In this document: positions 9,608 to 17,909 of the stretch, piece by piece
Numbering within the stretch: the first letter of the stretch is position 1
Layout of the letters: each line of letters starts with the position of its first letter
Origin: an uncultured Kineothrix sp.
Lineage (GTDB): Bacteria; Bacillota; Clostridia; Lachnospirales; Lachnospiraceae
DNA length: 29,434 nucleotides
Direction of reading: 5' to 3'
Assembly: GCA_910587275.1 (NCBI GenBank)
Contig: CAJUMD010000035.1
Location: 1 to 29,434, forward strand
Program-made: the position numbers and the translations under genes
Notes under the pieces: generated by a model
What the model was told of the DNA's origin: nothing
What the model saw: only the letters and a program-made list of their open reading frames with translations
Databases searched by the model: none

Positions 9608-10621
9608 TTGGGAATGAATTCATTCGGCATTGACCTTGGTACAAACAATATTAAAATTTACAGTAGGAATGAGGACAGCGTCATGGTCGAGAAGAACATG
9701 ATTGCCATCGAAAACAGGAATACGCTTTTCGCCTATGGAAATTCTGCCTTTGAAATGTATGAAAAGGCACCGGGGAACATCCGTATCACCTATCCGTTAA
9801 GCAACGGTGTCATTGCGGACATCCACCATATGGAGACACTGGTGAAATTCTTCATCACGGATTTGTGCAAAGGGAATGTGAAGCCTGCGGAATATTATGT
9901 GGCGGTTCCCACGGATGTGACGAAAGTGGAGAAAAGGGCATTTTACGACCTAATCCAAAATGCCGGCGTTAAGGCGAAGAAAGTCATGGTAGTGGAAAAA
10001 GCGGTTGCCGACGGTCTTGGGATGGAAATCGATGTGAAAAACGCCCAGGGTGTCCTTGTGGTAAACGTAGGCTATGATACAACGGAGATTTCCATCCTGT
10101 CCCTTGGGGGCATCGTGTTAAGCCGGTTAATCAAAGTGGGCGGGCAGAAGTTTGACGATGCCATCCGTGCCGCCATCCGGCGGGAATTCAGCCTGATTGT
10201 AGGAGGCAAAACGGCGGAAAACGTAAAAATTGCCCTGAGCGATTTGGACAAAGAAGGGAAACCTGCCGTGGTATACGGGCGGGATATCGTTACGGGGCTT
10301 CCCGTGGAAAGGGAGATTCCCACCGCATTGGTGGACAGTTCTTTGACCGAGCATTTCGATACCATCATCGACAATGTAAAAGTCATTTTGGAGCGGACGC
10401 CCCCCGAACTTGCGGCGGATATTTACCGGCACGGCGTATATTTAACGGGCGGAGCTTCCCAGGTGAGCCGTTTGGCGGAGCTTTTAAGCAACGGAACGGG
10501 CTTAAAAGTCATCCGTGCCGAAAATCCGATATCCAGCGTTGCGATGGGGCTTTCCAAGATTATCAAAGACGATAACTATAAATCCGTGGCATATGATGCG
10601 ATTGAAGGAATGGGTAAATGA
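9608..10621 (+). CDS. mreB: MreB/Mbl-family rod-shape actin homologue (divergent phosphate loop)
   Basis: Bacterial actin that organises the lateral-wall elongation machinery at the inner face of the membrane. Phosphate-1 motif FGIDLGTNN is near the N-terminus and the adenosine motif LTGGASQ near residue 280. The phosphate-2 loop reads NVGYDTTE (residues 153-160), whereas most MreB proteins have DIGGGTTE, so an Asp and two Gly are replaced. The 337-residue length is normal. The start is a TTG at 9608 (purine-rich AAAGGAGAAAGGGG upstream); an ATG at 9614 is an alternative. mreC overlaps by 4 bp. Orthology to MreB is clear from context and overall sequence; whether ATP hydrolysis is standard is uncertain. 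Confidence 0.92.
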   Translation: MGMNSFGIDLGTNNIKIYSRNEDSVMVEKNMIAIENRNTLFAYGNSAFEMYEKAPGNIRITYPLSNGVIADIHHMETLVKFFITDLCKGNVKPAEYYVAVPTDVTKVEKRAFYDLIQNAGVKAKKVMVVEKAVADGLGMEIDVKNAQGVLVVNVGYDTTEISILSLGGIVLSRLIKVGGQKFDDAIRAAIRREFSLIVGGKTAENVKIALSDLDKEGKPAVVYGRDIVTGLPVEREIPTALVDSSLTEHFDTIIDNVKVILERTPPELAADIYRHGVYLTGGASQVSRLAELLSNGTGLKVIRAENPISSVAMGLSKIIKDDNYKSVAYDAIEGMGK

Positions 10622-11493
10622 GTCCAATAGTAAAAAGAAAAGGAGAGAAGTTTACGTTGCCAAGTAAATATCTCCTTTTTATTTTAACAATCTTATGTGC
10701 GGGAACCATCATCCTCACATTTAACACAAACATATTCAGCGGTTCCTTAAACACCGCCGTGGGATATGTCATCGTCCCGTTCCAAAAAGGGATCAGCTCC
10801 GTGGGAGGCTGGCTTGCCAACCGTTCGGAGGAGCTGGTGCAGATACGGGCGCTTTTAACCGAAAACGAATCCCTGCGGGCGCAGATTGACGAACTGACCA
10901 TAGAAAACACGATTCTCCAGCAGGACCGTTATGAATTAACCAACCTGCGGGAACTTTACCGGCTGGATGCCCAGTATGCGGACTATGAAAAAGTAGGTGC
11001 GCGCATCATCGCCAAGGACGCCGGGAACTGGTTTCATTCCTTCGTTATCGACAAAGGGGAAGAAGACGGGATTGCAATGGACATGAACGTGATTGCCGGA
11101 AGCGGGTTAGTGGGGCGCATCGTGGACGTGGGTCCCAACTGGGCAAAAGTCACGACCATCATCGCGGACAATTTCAGCGTCAGCGGCAAGGTGTTAGCCA
11201 CTTCCGATTACCTGATGGTTTCGGGCGACCTGGAACTGTATAACGGAGGCGTCATTGCATTTAACAAGCTGGTGGACAGCGCGGGACAGGTGGCGGAAGG
11301 GGATAAAATCGTCACTTCCAACATCAGCGACAAATACCTCCCCAATATCTTAATCGGCTACATCAACACCCTGAACGTGGATGCCAACAACATCACGAAA
11401 TCGGGACTGCTTACCCCTGCCGTGGATTTTGAACACTTGGAGGAAGTGCTTGTCATAACCGAGTTGAAACAGTCCATGGAAGACAAGGAATAA
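10618..11493 (+). CDS. mreC: Rod shape-determining protein MreC
   Basis: Bitopic membrane protein that links MreB filaments to PBP2-RodA outside the membrane. The ATG overlaps the mreB stop (ATGA arrangement). A short basic N-terminus is followed by a transmembrane helix at about residues 18-38 (LLFILTILCAGTIILTF), a coiled coil at about 70-110 (heptad-like SEELVQIRALLTENESLRAQ), and the beta-rich MreC domain with VGRIVDVGPNWAKVTTI. A TTG at 10657, preceded by AAAGGAGAG, could be an internal alternative start. At 291 residues it is typical. mreD follows after 33 nt. Confidence 0.95.
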   Translation: MSPIVKRKGEKFTLPSKYLLFILTILCAGTIILTFNTNIFSGSLNTAVGYVIVPFQKGISSVGGWLANRSEELVQIRALLTENESLRAQIDELTIENTILQQDRYELTNLRELYRLDAQYADYEKVGARIIAKDAGNWFHSFVIDKGEEDGIAMDMNVIAGSGLVGRIVDVGPNWAKVTTIIADNFSVSGKVLATSDYLMVSGDLELYNGGVIAFNKLVDSAGQVAEGDKIVTSNISDKYLPNILIGYINTLNVDANNITKSGLLTPAVDFEHLEEVLVITELKQSMEDKE

Positions 11494-11526
11494 GAACATT
11501 CATAAAAATATCAAAGGGAGGAAATC

Positions 11527-12045
11527 GTGAAAAGAGCGGTTGTCGTAATATTACTGGTGATTGCCTGCTTCCTGCTGCAATCCACCGTGTTCCATGCCGT
11601 GGCGTTCGGCGGCATAGTCCCAAACCTGTTAATTATACTGACCGCTTCCTTCGGCTTTATGCGGGGGGAAAAAACCGGTTTGGTCATCGGTTTCTTCTGC
11701 GGACTGTTAATGGATATTTTTTTCGGGGTGGTCATAGGGTTCCACGCCCTCCTGTACATGTATGTGGGATATACCAACGGCAAATTTAACCATATCTTCT
11801 TCCCGGAAGACGTGAAACTGCCCATGGTACTCATTGTCGGAAGTGACTTCTTCTACAACGTCACCTGTTATATCCTGATGTTTTTGATGCGTACCAGATT
11901 CCATGTCTGGCATTATTTCCTGCATGTCATGTTACCCGAAATCGTATATACCATCGTCATAACCATTTTCCTTTATCCGGCAATCCTTTGGATTAACCGC
12001 AGACTGGAACACAGTGAAAAAAGGAGTGCGAAAAAGTTTGTTTGA
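11527..12045 (+). CDS. mreD: Rod shape-determining protein MreD
   Basis: Polytopic inner-membrane component of the elongasome. It starts at a GTG with a strong AAAGGGAGG site. About five hydrophobic segments are visible across 172 residues, the first at residues 4-22 (VVVILLVIACFLLQSTVF); MRGEKTGLVIGFFCGLLMD is a conserved MreD stretch. The C-terminus is basic and overlaps the beginning of the PBP gene by 8 bp, indicating translational coupling. Sequence conservation in MreD is low across bacteria, so the call rests equally on topology and on the mreB-mreC-mreD order. Confidence 0.93.
   Translation: MKRAVVVILLVIACFLLQSTVFHAVAFGGIVPNLLIILTASFGFMRGEKTGLVIGFFCGLLMDIFFGVVIGFHALLYMYVGYTNGKFNHIFFPEDVKLPMVLIVGSDFFYNVTCYILMFLMRTRFHVWHYFLHVMLPEIVYTIVITIFLYPAILWINRRLEHSEKRSAKKFV
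12021..12026 (+). promoter_or_regulatory. Ribosome binding site for the PBP gene, inside mreD
   Basis: AAGGAG lies inside the mreD 3' end. It is 11 nt before a TTG at 12038 that is in frame with the PBP. The alternative GTG codons at 12014 and 12026 lie before or within the site, so they lack a ribosome site of their own. Confidence 0.55.
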
Positions 12046-14917
12046 ACGTTTAAAAGAAAATTTCCTGAATACGGTGAGCATACGCCTGATGGTTCTTACG
12101 GTCATTATCCTCGCACTTGGCGGCGTACTGGTCTACCGTGTTTTTGATTTACAGATTGTCAATGGAGAACATTATTTGGAAGAATTCCGTTTTAAAACCA
12201 CCAAGGAACGCTCGCTTTCCAGTACAAGGGGAAATATTTACGACCGCAACGGCAAATGCCTTGCCTATAATGAACTCGCTTACAATGTAACCATCGAGGA
12301 TGTTTATGAGTCGGGAAGGCACAAAAATGCCCAGTTGAACGAAACCATTTACAACCTCATCCAAATGATTGAGAAAAACGGCGACAGCATCATCAACGAT
12401 TTTAACGTGATTATCGATGCGGACGGCAATTATGCCTTCGCGGTGGAAGACCGGCAGTTAAAACGTTTTCTTGCGGATGTCTACGGATTTACTTCCTATG
12501 ATGCCATGCTGGCAGACCAGAAAAACGGTTACAAATATGCCACCAAGACAGCGGCGGAAGTGGTGTATGACCTTTGTTCCTCCGCCCGGTTCGGCATCGG
12601 CAGCTATACCGACCCCGACGACCGCAGTTCGTTTGTGCCGGAACTCGGCTATACCAAAGAGGAAGTCCTGAAGATTCTGACGGTGCGCTTCGCCATGAAT
12701 GCCAACAGTTACCAAAAATACATTGCCACCGTGGTAGCGACCAACGTGAGCGAGGAAACCGTGGCGGTGGTCATGGAGAACAGCGATATCCTAAAGGGGG
12801 TATCCGTGGCGGAGGATACGGTACGCCGCTATGTGGACAGCATTTATTTCTCCCAGATTATCGGTTATACGGGAAAGATATCGCAGGACGAAATGGCGGC
12901 ATTCAACGAGGGAGAAGAACAAAAATATGAATTAAACGACATCGTCGGGAAATCGGGCATTGAATATTCCATGGAAGCCGAACTTCAGGGTACGAAAGGT
13001 TCCGAGGATGTGGTGGTGGACCATGTGGGGAAAGTCATCGAAACAAGCAACCGGGTGGAGCCAGTGGCGGGCAATGATTTGTACCTGACGCTTGACAGCG
13101 ACCTCCAGGTGGCGGTATACCACATACTGGAAGCAAAGCTGGCAAGTATTCTGCTCACCCAAATCCGCAATATCAAAGAGTATGACCCGAAAGAACACGG
13201 CAGTAGCATCCTCATTCCCATCGATGATGTTTATTACGCGTTGTTTAACAATAACATCATCGATACGGGGCACTTTACGGCAAACGGGGCGGGAGAGACG
13301 GAAGCTGCCGTCCAGGAAGCGTTCGTAAGACGCAAGGAGGCGGTCATGGACGGGCTGCGCGCGGAACTGACGGAGAAGAAGACACCGTACATGGAACTGC
13401 CCGTGGAATACCAGGTTTACCAAAGCTATATCACCACCCTGCTGTATGACAACGGCATCATCATGGAAAGCGAACTGGATACTTCCGATGCCACTTACCT
13501 TGCTTGGAGTAAGGACGAGGTCATCAGCCTGAACGAATACCTGAACTATGCCATTGCGAAAAACTGGGTGGACGTGACGAAATTGAATCTGACCGGAAAG
13601 TATTCCAATTCCGGGGAAGTATATGCAGAACTGCTGGACTATATTTTTGAATCCATAGACAATAATACCGGTTTTAACAAAAGGATTTACCGGTACATGA
13701 TCCGTGACAACGACATTACCGGCAGACAGGTATGCAGCCTTCTTTTGGAGCAGGAACTGGTGGAAGTGGAAGCGGAAGAACTGGAGAGGTTCCAAAGCGG
13801 ACTGATTTCCCCTTATGAATTTATGCGCAGCCGCATCCGCAACCTGGACATTACCCCGGCACAGCTTGCGCTGGACCCCCATTCGGGTTCCGTGGTGCTT
13901 ACGGATGTGAACACCGGAGAAGTGCTTGCTCTCGTTTCCTATCCTGCGTATGACAATAACCGGATGGCAAACGGTGTGGATGCCGAATACTTTAATTCCC
14001 TGTTAAACGACCTGTCCACGCCGATGATTAACTATGCCACCTACCAGAAAACGGCGCCCGGTTCCACATTTAAAATGGTATCCGCCACGGCCGGTCTTCT
14101 GGAAGGCGCCATCGACCTATCCACCACCGTAAAGTGTACGGGAACTTTTGACAGGCTGGAGGAAGAACAGCAGCCCCACTGCTGGAACCGCGGCGGACAT
14201 GGAACCTTGGACGTTTCCGGCGGAATCCAAAATTCCTGTAACATTTATTTTTACGAAGTAGGGTACCGTCTCGGTACCGTGGGCGACCGCTATATGACCG
14301 ATACCGGTCTTGAAAAACTGACAAAATATGCGGATATGTACGGGCTGACGGAAACTTCCGGCATTGAAATCGAAGAGTCCACACCGCAGGTTTCGGACAT
14401 GGACCCCGTCCGTTCCGCCATCGGGCAGGGTACCAACAACTTTACCACTGTCGGACTTGCGCGATACATTACAACGGTGGCAAACAGCGGAACGTGCTAT
14501 AATTTAACATTATTGGATAAATTAACCGACCACAGCGGCAAATTAATCGAAGACTATACGGCAAAAGTACGCAATACCATTGACATGGACAGCTCCTATT
14601 GGGATGCCATCCATTCCGGTATGCGCAAAGTGGTGGAGGCAAAAAACTATTACAGCGATTTGGGCATTAACGTGGCGGGCAAAACGGGAACGGCACAGGA
14701 GAGCAAAAGCAGACCAAACCACGCCCTGTTCGTTTGCTACGCACCATATGAAAACCCGGAAATTGCAATCGCCGTCCGTGTGGCAAACGGTTATACTTCC
14801 GATTATTCGGCGCAGATTGCAAAAGACGTCATCAAATATTATTATCATCTGGCAGACGAGGAAGAACTGGCAGGCAACGCACAGGAACTGACAGGCGGAA
14901 GCCTGAACGCGGATTAA
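12038..14917 (+). CDS. mrdA: Class B penicillin-binding protein 2 (MrdA type), with large insertion
   Basis: Elongasome peptidoglycan transpeptidase, partner of RodA and MreBCD. From the TTG at 12038 it has 959 residues (967 if the GTG at 12014 is used), well above the ~600-720 usual for PBP2. Order: short cytoplasmic tail, one transmembrane helix (about residues 17-38), pedestal/dimerisation domain beginning with LQIVNGEHY and STRGNIYDRNG, and transpeptidase domain with S676-T-F-K679, S733-C-N735 and K882-T-G884. Between DLQVAVYHILEAKLA (about 356-370) and the VNTGEVLALVSYP strand (from ~623) there is an extra, mainly helical and acidic segment of about 240 residues. A C700...H714-C715-W...G-H721-G cluster lies between the SxxK and SxN motifs. 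It overlaps mreD by 8 bp. Confidence 0.94.
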   Translation: MFERLKENFLNTVSIRLMVLTVIILALGGVLVYRVFDLQIVNGEHYLEEFRFKTTKERSLSSTRGNIYDRNGKCLAYNELAYNVTIEDVYESGRHKNAQLNETIYNLIQMIEKNGDSIINDFNVIIDADGNYAFAVEDRQLKRFLADVYGFTSYDAMLADQKNGYKYATKTAAEVVYDLCSSARFGIGSYTDPDDRSSFVPELGYTKEEVLKILTVRFAMNANSYQKYIATVVATNVSEETVAVVMENSDILKGVSVAEDTVRRYVDSIYFSQIIGYTGKISQDEMAAFNEGEEQKYELNDIVGKSGIEYSMEAELQGTKGSEDVVVDHVGKVIETSNRVEPVAGNDLYLTLDSDLQVAVYHILEAKLASILLTQIRNIKEYDPKEHGSSILIPIDDVYYALFNNNIIDTGHFTANGAGETEAAVQEAFVRRKEAVMDGLRAELTEKKTPYMELPVEYQVYQSYITTLLYDNGIIMESELDTSDATYLAWSKDEVISLNEYLNYAIAKNWVDVTKLNLTGKYSNSGEVYAELLDYIFESIDNNTGFNKRIYRYMIRDNDITGRQVCSLLLEQELVEVEAEELERFQSGLISPYEFMRSRIRNLDITPAQLALDPHSGSVVLTDVNTGEVLALVSYPAYDNNRMANGVDAEYFNSLLNDLSTPMINYATYQKTAPGSTFKMVSATAGLLEGAIDLSTTVKCTGTFDRLEEEQQPHCWNRGGHGTLDVSGGIQNSCNIYFYEVGYRLGTVGDRYMTDTGLEKLTKYADMYGLTETSGIEIEESTPQVSDMDPVRSAIGQGTNNFTTVGLARYITTVANSGTCYNLTLLDKLTDHSGKLIEDYTAKVRNTIDMDSSYWDAIHSGMRKVVEAKNYYSDLGINVAGKTGTAQESKSRPNHALFVCYAPYENPEIAIAVRVANGYTSDYSAQIAKDVIKYYYHLADEEELAGNAQELTGGSLNAD

Positions 14918-14953
14918 CATGCCGGCGCCGTCTGCATAAAGGAGCAGGTACAC

Positions 14954-15628
14954 ATGAAAAACACGGTTATCATTAAAAGTTTCCAAAACGGGATTTCCGT
15001 TTATTTAAACGGGGAAATCGCCTTTGACGAGCTGCTGGGGGAAGTGGCATTCAAATTCCGGGAATCCAGCAATTTCTTTAAGGATGCAAAAATGGCAATT
15101 TCTTTTGAAGGGAGACGCCTGTCGGATGAGGAGGAGAGGATGGTATTAAACGTCATCTGCGAAAATTCCGACCTGCATATCGTCTGTCTCGTGGGCAAGG
15201 ACGAGGAAACCAACCATAATTATTTAAAGGCAATCCAGCAATTGGAACGGCACAGGGAAGACGGGAACGAAGGACAGTTTTACCGGGGAACCTTAAAAAA
15301 CGGACAGGTACTGGAAACCGAATCCAGCATCGTTGTCCTGGGGGATGTCTATCCGGGCAGCGCCATCATTTCCACAAAGGATATCGTCATCCTTGGCGGG
15401 CTGTTCGGCAAAGCCTATGCGGGTGGAAACGGCAGCGGAGGACATTATGTGGTTGCGCTTGAAATGTCGCCGGAGAGATTACAAATCGGTGATTTCAAAT
15501 ATAAAACTACCAAACAGACAAAGTGGTCGATTAAACCAAAAGTACAGCCGAAAATAGCATACATAAAGGATGAGCGGGTCGTAATGGAACCCATCACCAA
15601 AGAATTACTGGACGATTTGCCTTTATAG
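14954..15628 (+). CDS. minC: Septum site-determining protein MinC
   Basis: FtsZ polymerisation inhibitor that acts with MinD to block division near the poles. AAAGGAG precedes the ATG. The N-terminal MinC domain covers about residues 1-100. The C-terminal beta-helix domain begins near residue 110 (FYRGTLKNGQVLETESSIVV) and contains the GDVYPGSAIISTKDIVILGG and GGHYVVALEMSPERLQI stretches typical of MinC. The length of 224 is normal. It follows the PBP by 36 nt and precedes minD by 41 nt. Confidence 0.96.
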   Translation: MKNTVIIKSFQNGISVYLNGEIAFDELLGEVAFKFRESSNFFKDAKMAISFEGRRLSDEEERMVLNVICENSDLHIVCLVGKDEETNHNYLKAIQQLERHREDGNEGQFYRGTLKNGQVLETESSIVVLGDVYPGSAIISTKDIVILGGLFGKAYAGGNGSGGHYVVALEMSPERLQIGDFKYKTTKQTKWSIKPKVQPKIAYIKDERVVMEPITKELLDDLPL

Positions 15629-15669
15629 GAAGCGCCCAGGGGACGAAATTAATTCATGGAGGTAAGTAT

Positions 15670-16476
15670 ATGAGTGAAGTAATTGTCGTCACGTCAGGGA
15701 AAGGCGGGGTAGGGAAAACCACTACCTCAGCAAATGTCGGTACCGGTTTGGCAGCCATGGGGAAAAGTGTAGTCCTGATTGACACGGACATCGGGCTTAG
15801 GAATCTGGATGTGGTCATGGGACTGGAAAACAGGATTGTTTACAATTTAGTGGATGTCATTGAGGGAAAATGCCGCGTTAAACAGGCGCTCATCAAGGAC
15901 AAACGCCACCAAAGCCTTTATCTGATGCCTTCGGCACAGACGAGGGACAAGTCCGCGGTGACACCGCCGCAGATGATTAAAATGATTGCACAGTTAAAGG
16001 AACAGTTCGACTATATTATACTGGACTGTCCCGCAGGCATCGAGCAGGGCTTCCAAAATGCCATTGCGGGGGCGGACAGGGCTTTGGTGGTCACAACGCC
16101 GGAAGTCTCTGCCATACGGGATGCGGACCGCATCATCGGATTATTGGAAGCCAACGAGTTTAAGAAAATCGACCTCGTTATCAACCGGCTGCGTTACGAC
16201 ATGGTCAAACGCGGGGAAATGATGACCGCTTCGGATGTGGTGGACATCCTGTCCATCCCGTTAATCGGCGTCGTACCGGATGATGAAAACGTGGTCATTG
16301 CAACCAATCAGGGAGAACCTCTCGTGGGAAACAGCACCATGGCAGGCAGGGCATACCAAAATATCTGTGAGAGGGTGTTGGGAAAGGAAATCCCGTTCAT
16401 CGATTTTGAAAAAACCATTTCCTTTTGGACAAGGGTTACGGGCATTTTTTCCGCCAAAACCAGAAGGGAGGGGTAA
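15670..16476 (+). CDS. minD: Septum site-determining ATPase MinD
   Basis: ParA/MinD-family membrane-associated ATPase that recruits MinC and is stimulated by MinE. The deviant Walker A motif KGGVGKTT with both lysines is at residues 10-18, DTDIGLRNLDVVMG is the switch I/A' region, and DYIILDCPAG the Walker B region. The C-terminus (FWTRVTGIFSAKTRREG) fits the amphipathic membrane-targeting helix. At 268 residues it is standard. It is preceded by an AGGAG-like GGAGGTAAG site and is only 3 nt from minE. Confidence 0.98.
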   Translation: MSEVIVVTSGKGGVGKTTTSANVGTGLAAMGKSVVLIDTDIGLRNLDVVMGLENRIVYNLVDVIEGKCRVKQALIKDKRHQSLYLMPSAQTRDKSAVTPPQMIKMIAQLKEQFDYIILDCPAGIEQGFQNAIAGADRALVVTTPEVSAIRDADRIIGLLEANEFKKIDLVINRLRYDMVKRGEMMTASDVVDILSIPLIGVVPDDENVVIATNQGEPLVGNSTMAGRAYQNICERVLGKEIPFIDFEKTISFWTRVTGIFSAKTRREG

Positions 16477-16479
16477 CGG

Positions 16480-16743
16480 ATGGGTTTCGGAAACATTTTT
16501 AAAAGGAAAAGCTCCAAGGATATTGCAAAGGACAGGTTAAAAATCCTGTTAATATCCGACAGGGTAAACTGTTCGCCGGAAATGATGGAAATGATAAAAA
16601 CGGATATCGCAAAGGTAATCTCAAAATACATGAAAATCGATGCGCAGAGCATGGAAATCCAAATAACAAAGACGAGTACGAAGGGACTGGGCAAAACGCC
16701 CGCCCTGTACGCGAATATACCAATACTGGATTTAAATAAATAA
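16480..16743 (+). CDS. minE: Cell division topological specificity factor MinE
   Basis: Short regulator of MinD ATPase that drives Min oscillation. At 87 residues it has a basic amphipathic N-terminus (GFGNIFKRK), the anti-MinCD helix/strand RLKILLISDRVNCSPEMMEM, and the C-terminal topological-specificity domain ending in TPALYANIPILDL. It starts 3 nt after the minD stop, so the two are translationally coupled. Its presence implies a MinE-based rather than only DivIVA-based Min system, which is common in Clostridia. Confidence 0.96.
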   Translation: MGFGNIFKRKSSKDIAKDRLKILLISDRVNCSPEMMEMIKTDIAKVISKYMKIDAQSMEIQITKTSTKGLGKTPALYANIPILDLNK

Positions 16744-16765
16744 AATCTGACGGAAAGGATAAAGC

Positions 16766-17878
16766 ATGTTAAAGCAATATAAGATACGGAATTATGATTT
16801 TAAACTGGTCATTCTCGTGGTGGCGCTGACGTTTATCGGTATTTTTGCGGTGGGAAGCGCCGCCGATGAGTCGCTGCAGCGGACACAGATCATGGGATTT
16901 ATTTTTGGTTCTTTCCTGATGCTTGTGATTTCGCTGTTTGATTATTCCGTGCTTTTAAAGCTGTACTGGCTGTCCTATATCGGTTCCATCGGGCTTTTGC
17001 TGCTGGTGTATGTGTTCGGGGAAACAACCAGCGGCGCCCAAAGATGGATTACTTTACTGGGAATCCGGTTTCAACCGTCAGAACTTGCAAAAATATTGTT
17101 GATTCTCTTTTATGCACAGTTTATAATGAAACATAGGGAAAAACTGAATACCTTTAAGAATATCGGTCTGTGCTGCCTTTTCATACTGCCGTCGCTGTAT
17201 TTCATCTATAAACAGCCGAACCTGTCGACAACCATCGTTGTGGCGGTCATGTTCTGCGTCATTATGTTTGTGGGCGGCATCAGTTGGAAGCTGGTAACGG
17301 GTATCCTTGCCGTATTTATCCCTACGGCGATTATCCTGTTCACCATCATCATCCAGCCGGACCAAACATTGATCAAGGATTACCAGCAGGCGCGTATCCT
17401 TGCTTTCCTGTACCCGGATAAATACGCAAACGCCGAGGCATACCAGCAGCTAAATTCCATCATGGCAATCGGTTCCGGGCAATTGTACGGGAAAGGCTAT
17501 AAAACAAATGAAATCAGCTCCGTGAAAAACGGGAATTTTATTTCGGAGCCGCAGACGGACTTTATCTTTGCCGTCATCGGTGAGGAATTCGGGTTTGTCG
17601 GTTCCTGTGTGGTCATCGTCCTTTTGGTGCTTGTCACGCTGGAATGCATCTTTATCGCACACAGGGCAAAGGATCTTGCCGGGAGCATCATAGCGGCGGG
17701 AATGGCGGGACTTATCGGTTTTCAGGGTTTTTTAAATATTGGGGTGACGACGATGCTGCTTCCGAATACGGGGGTAACGCTACCGTTTGTGAGTTATGGA
17801 CTGACCTCCCTTGTCAGTCTGTATATCGGAATCGGCTTCGTACTGAATGTTGGTCTGCAATGCAAAAAATATTACTAG
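16766..17878 (+). CDS. rodA: SEDS peptidoglycan glycosyltransferase RodA
   Basis: Polytopic SEDS-family glycan polymerase of the elongasome, partner of the PBP encoded upstream. About ten hydrophobic segments lie in 370 residues. SGAQRWITLLGIRFQPSELA is the SEDS signature around the first periplasmic loop, and QTDFIFAVIGEEFG contains the Asp thought to be essential for polymerase activity. The usual QPDLGT-like motif reads QPNLSTT here. GVTLPFVSYG near the C-terminus is typical. The assignment to RodA rather than FtsW or SpoVE rests on its position beside mreBCD, the PBP and minCDE; the families are close, so some doubt remains. Confidence 0.91.
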   Translation: MLKQYKIRNYDFKLVILVVALTFIGIFAVGSAADESLQRTQIMGFIFGSFLMLVISLFDYSVLLKLYWLSYIGSIGLLLLVYVFGETTSGAQRWITLLGIRFQPSELAKILLILFYAQFIMKHREKLNTFKNIGLCCLFILPSLYFIYKQPNLSTTIVVAVMFCVIMFVGGISWKLVTGILAVFIPTAIILFTIIIQPDQTLIKDYQQARILAFLYPDKYANAEAYQQLNSIMAIGSGQLYGKGYKTNEISSVKNGNFISEPQTDFIFAVIGEEFGFVGSCVVIVLLVLVTLECIFIAHRAKDLAGSIIAAGMAGLIGFQGFLNIGVTTMLLPNTGVTLPFVSYGLTSLVSLYIGIGFVLNVGLQCKKYY

Positions 17879-17909
17879 AAACTATGACTGGATAAGAGAG
17901 GGTACAACA

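Noticed and set aside
12932..13882. 316-codon open frame on the minus strand inside the PBP gene
   Set aside because: It lies wholly antisense to the PBP, coinciding with the insertion. Its translation is rich in His, Phe and Gln as expected from the complement of biased codons, no ribosome site was noted, and the PBP frame is coherent throughout.
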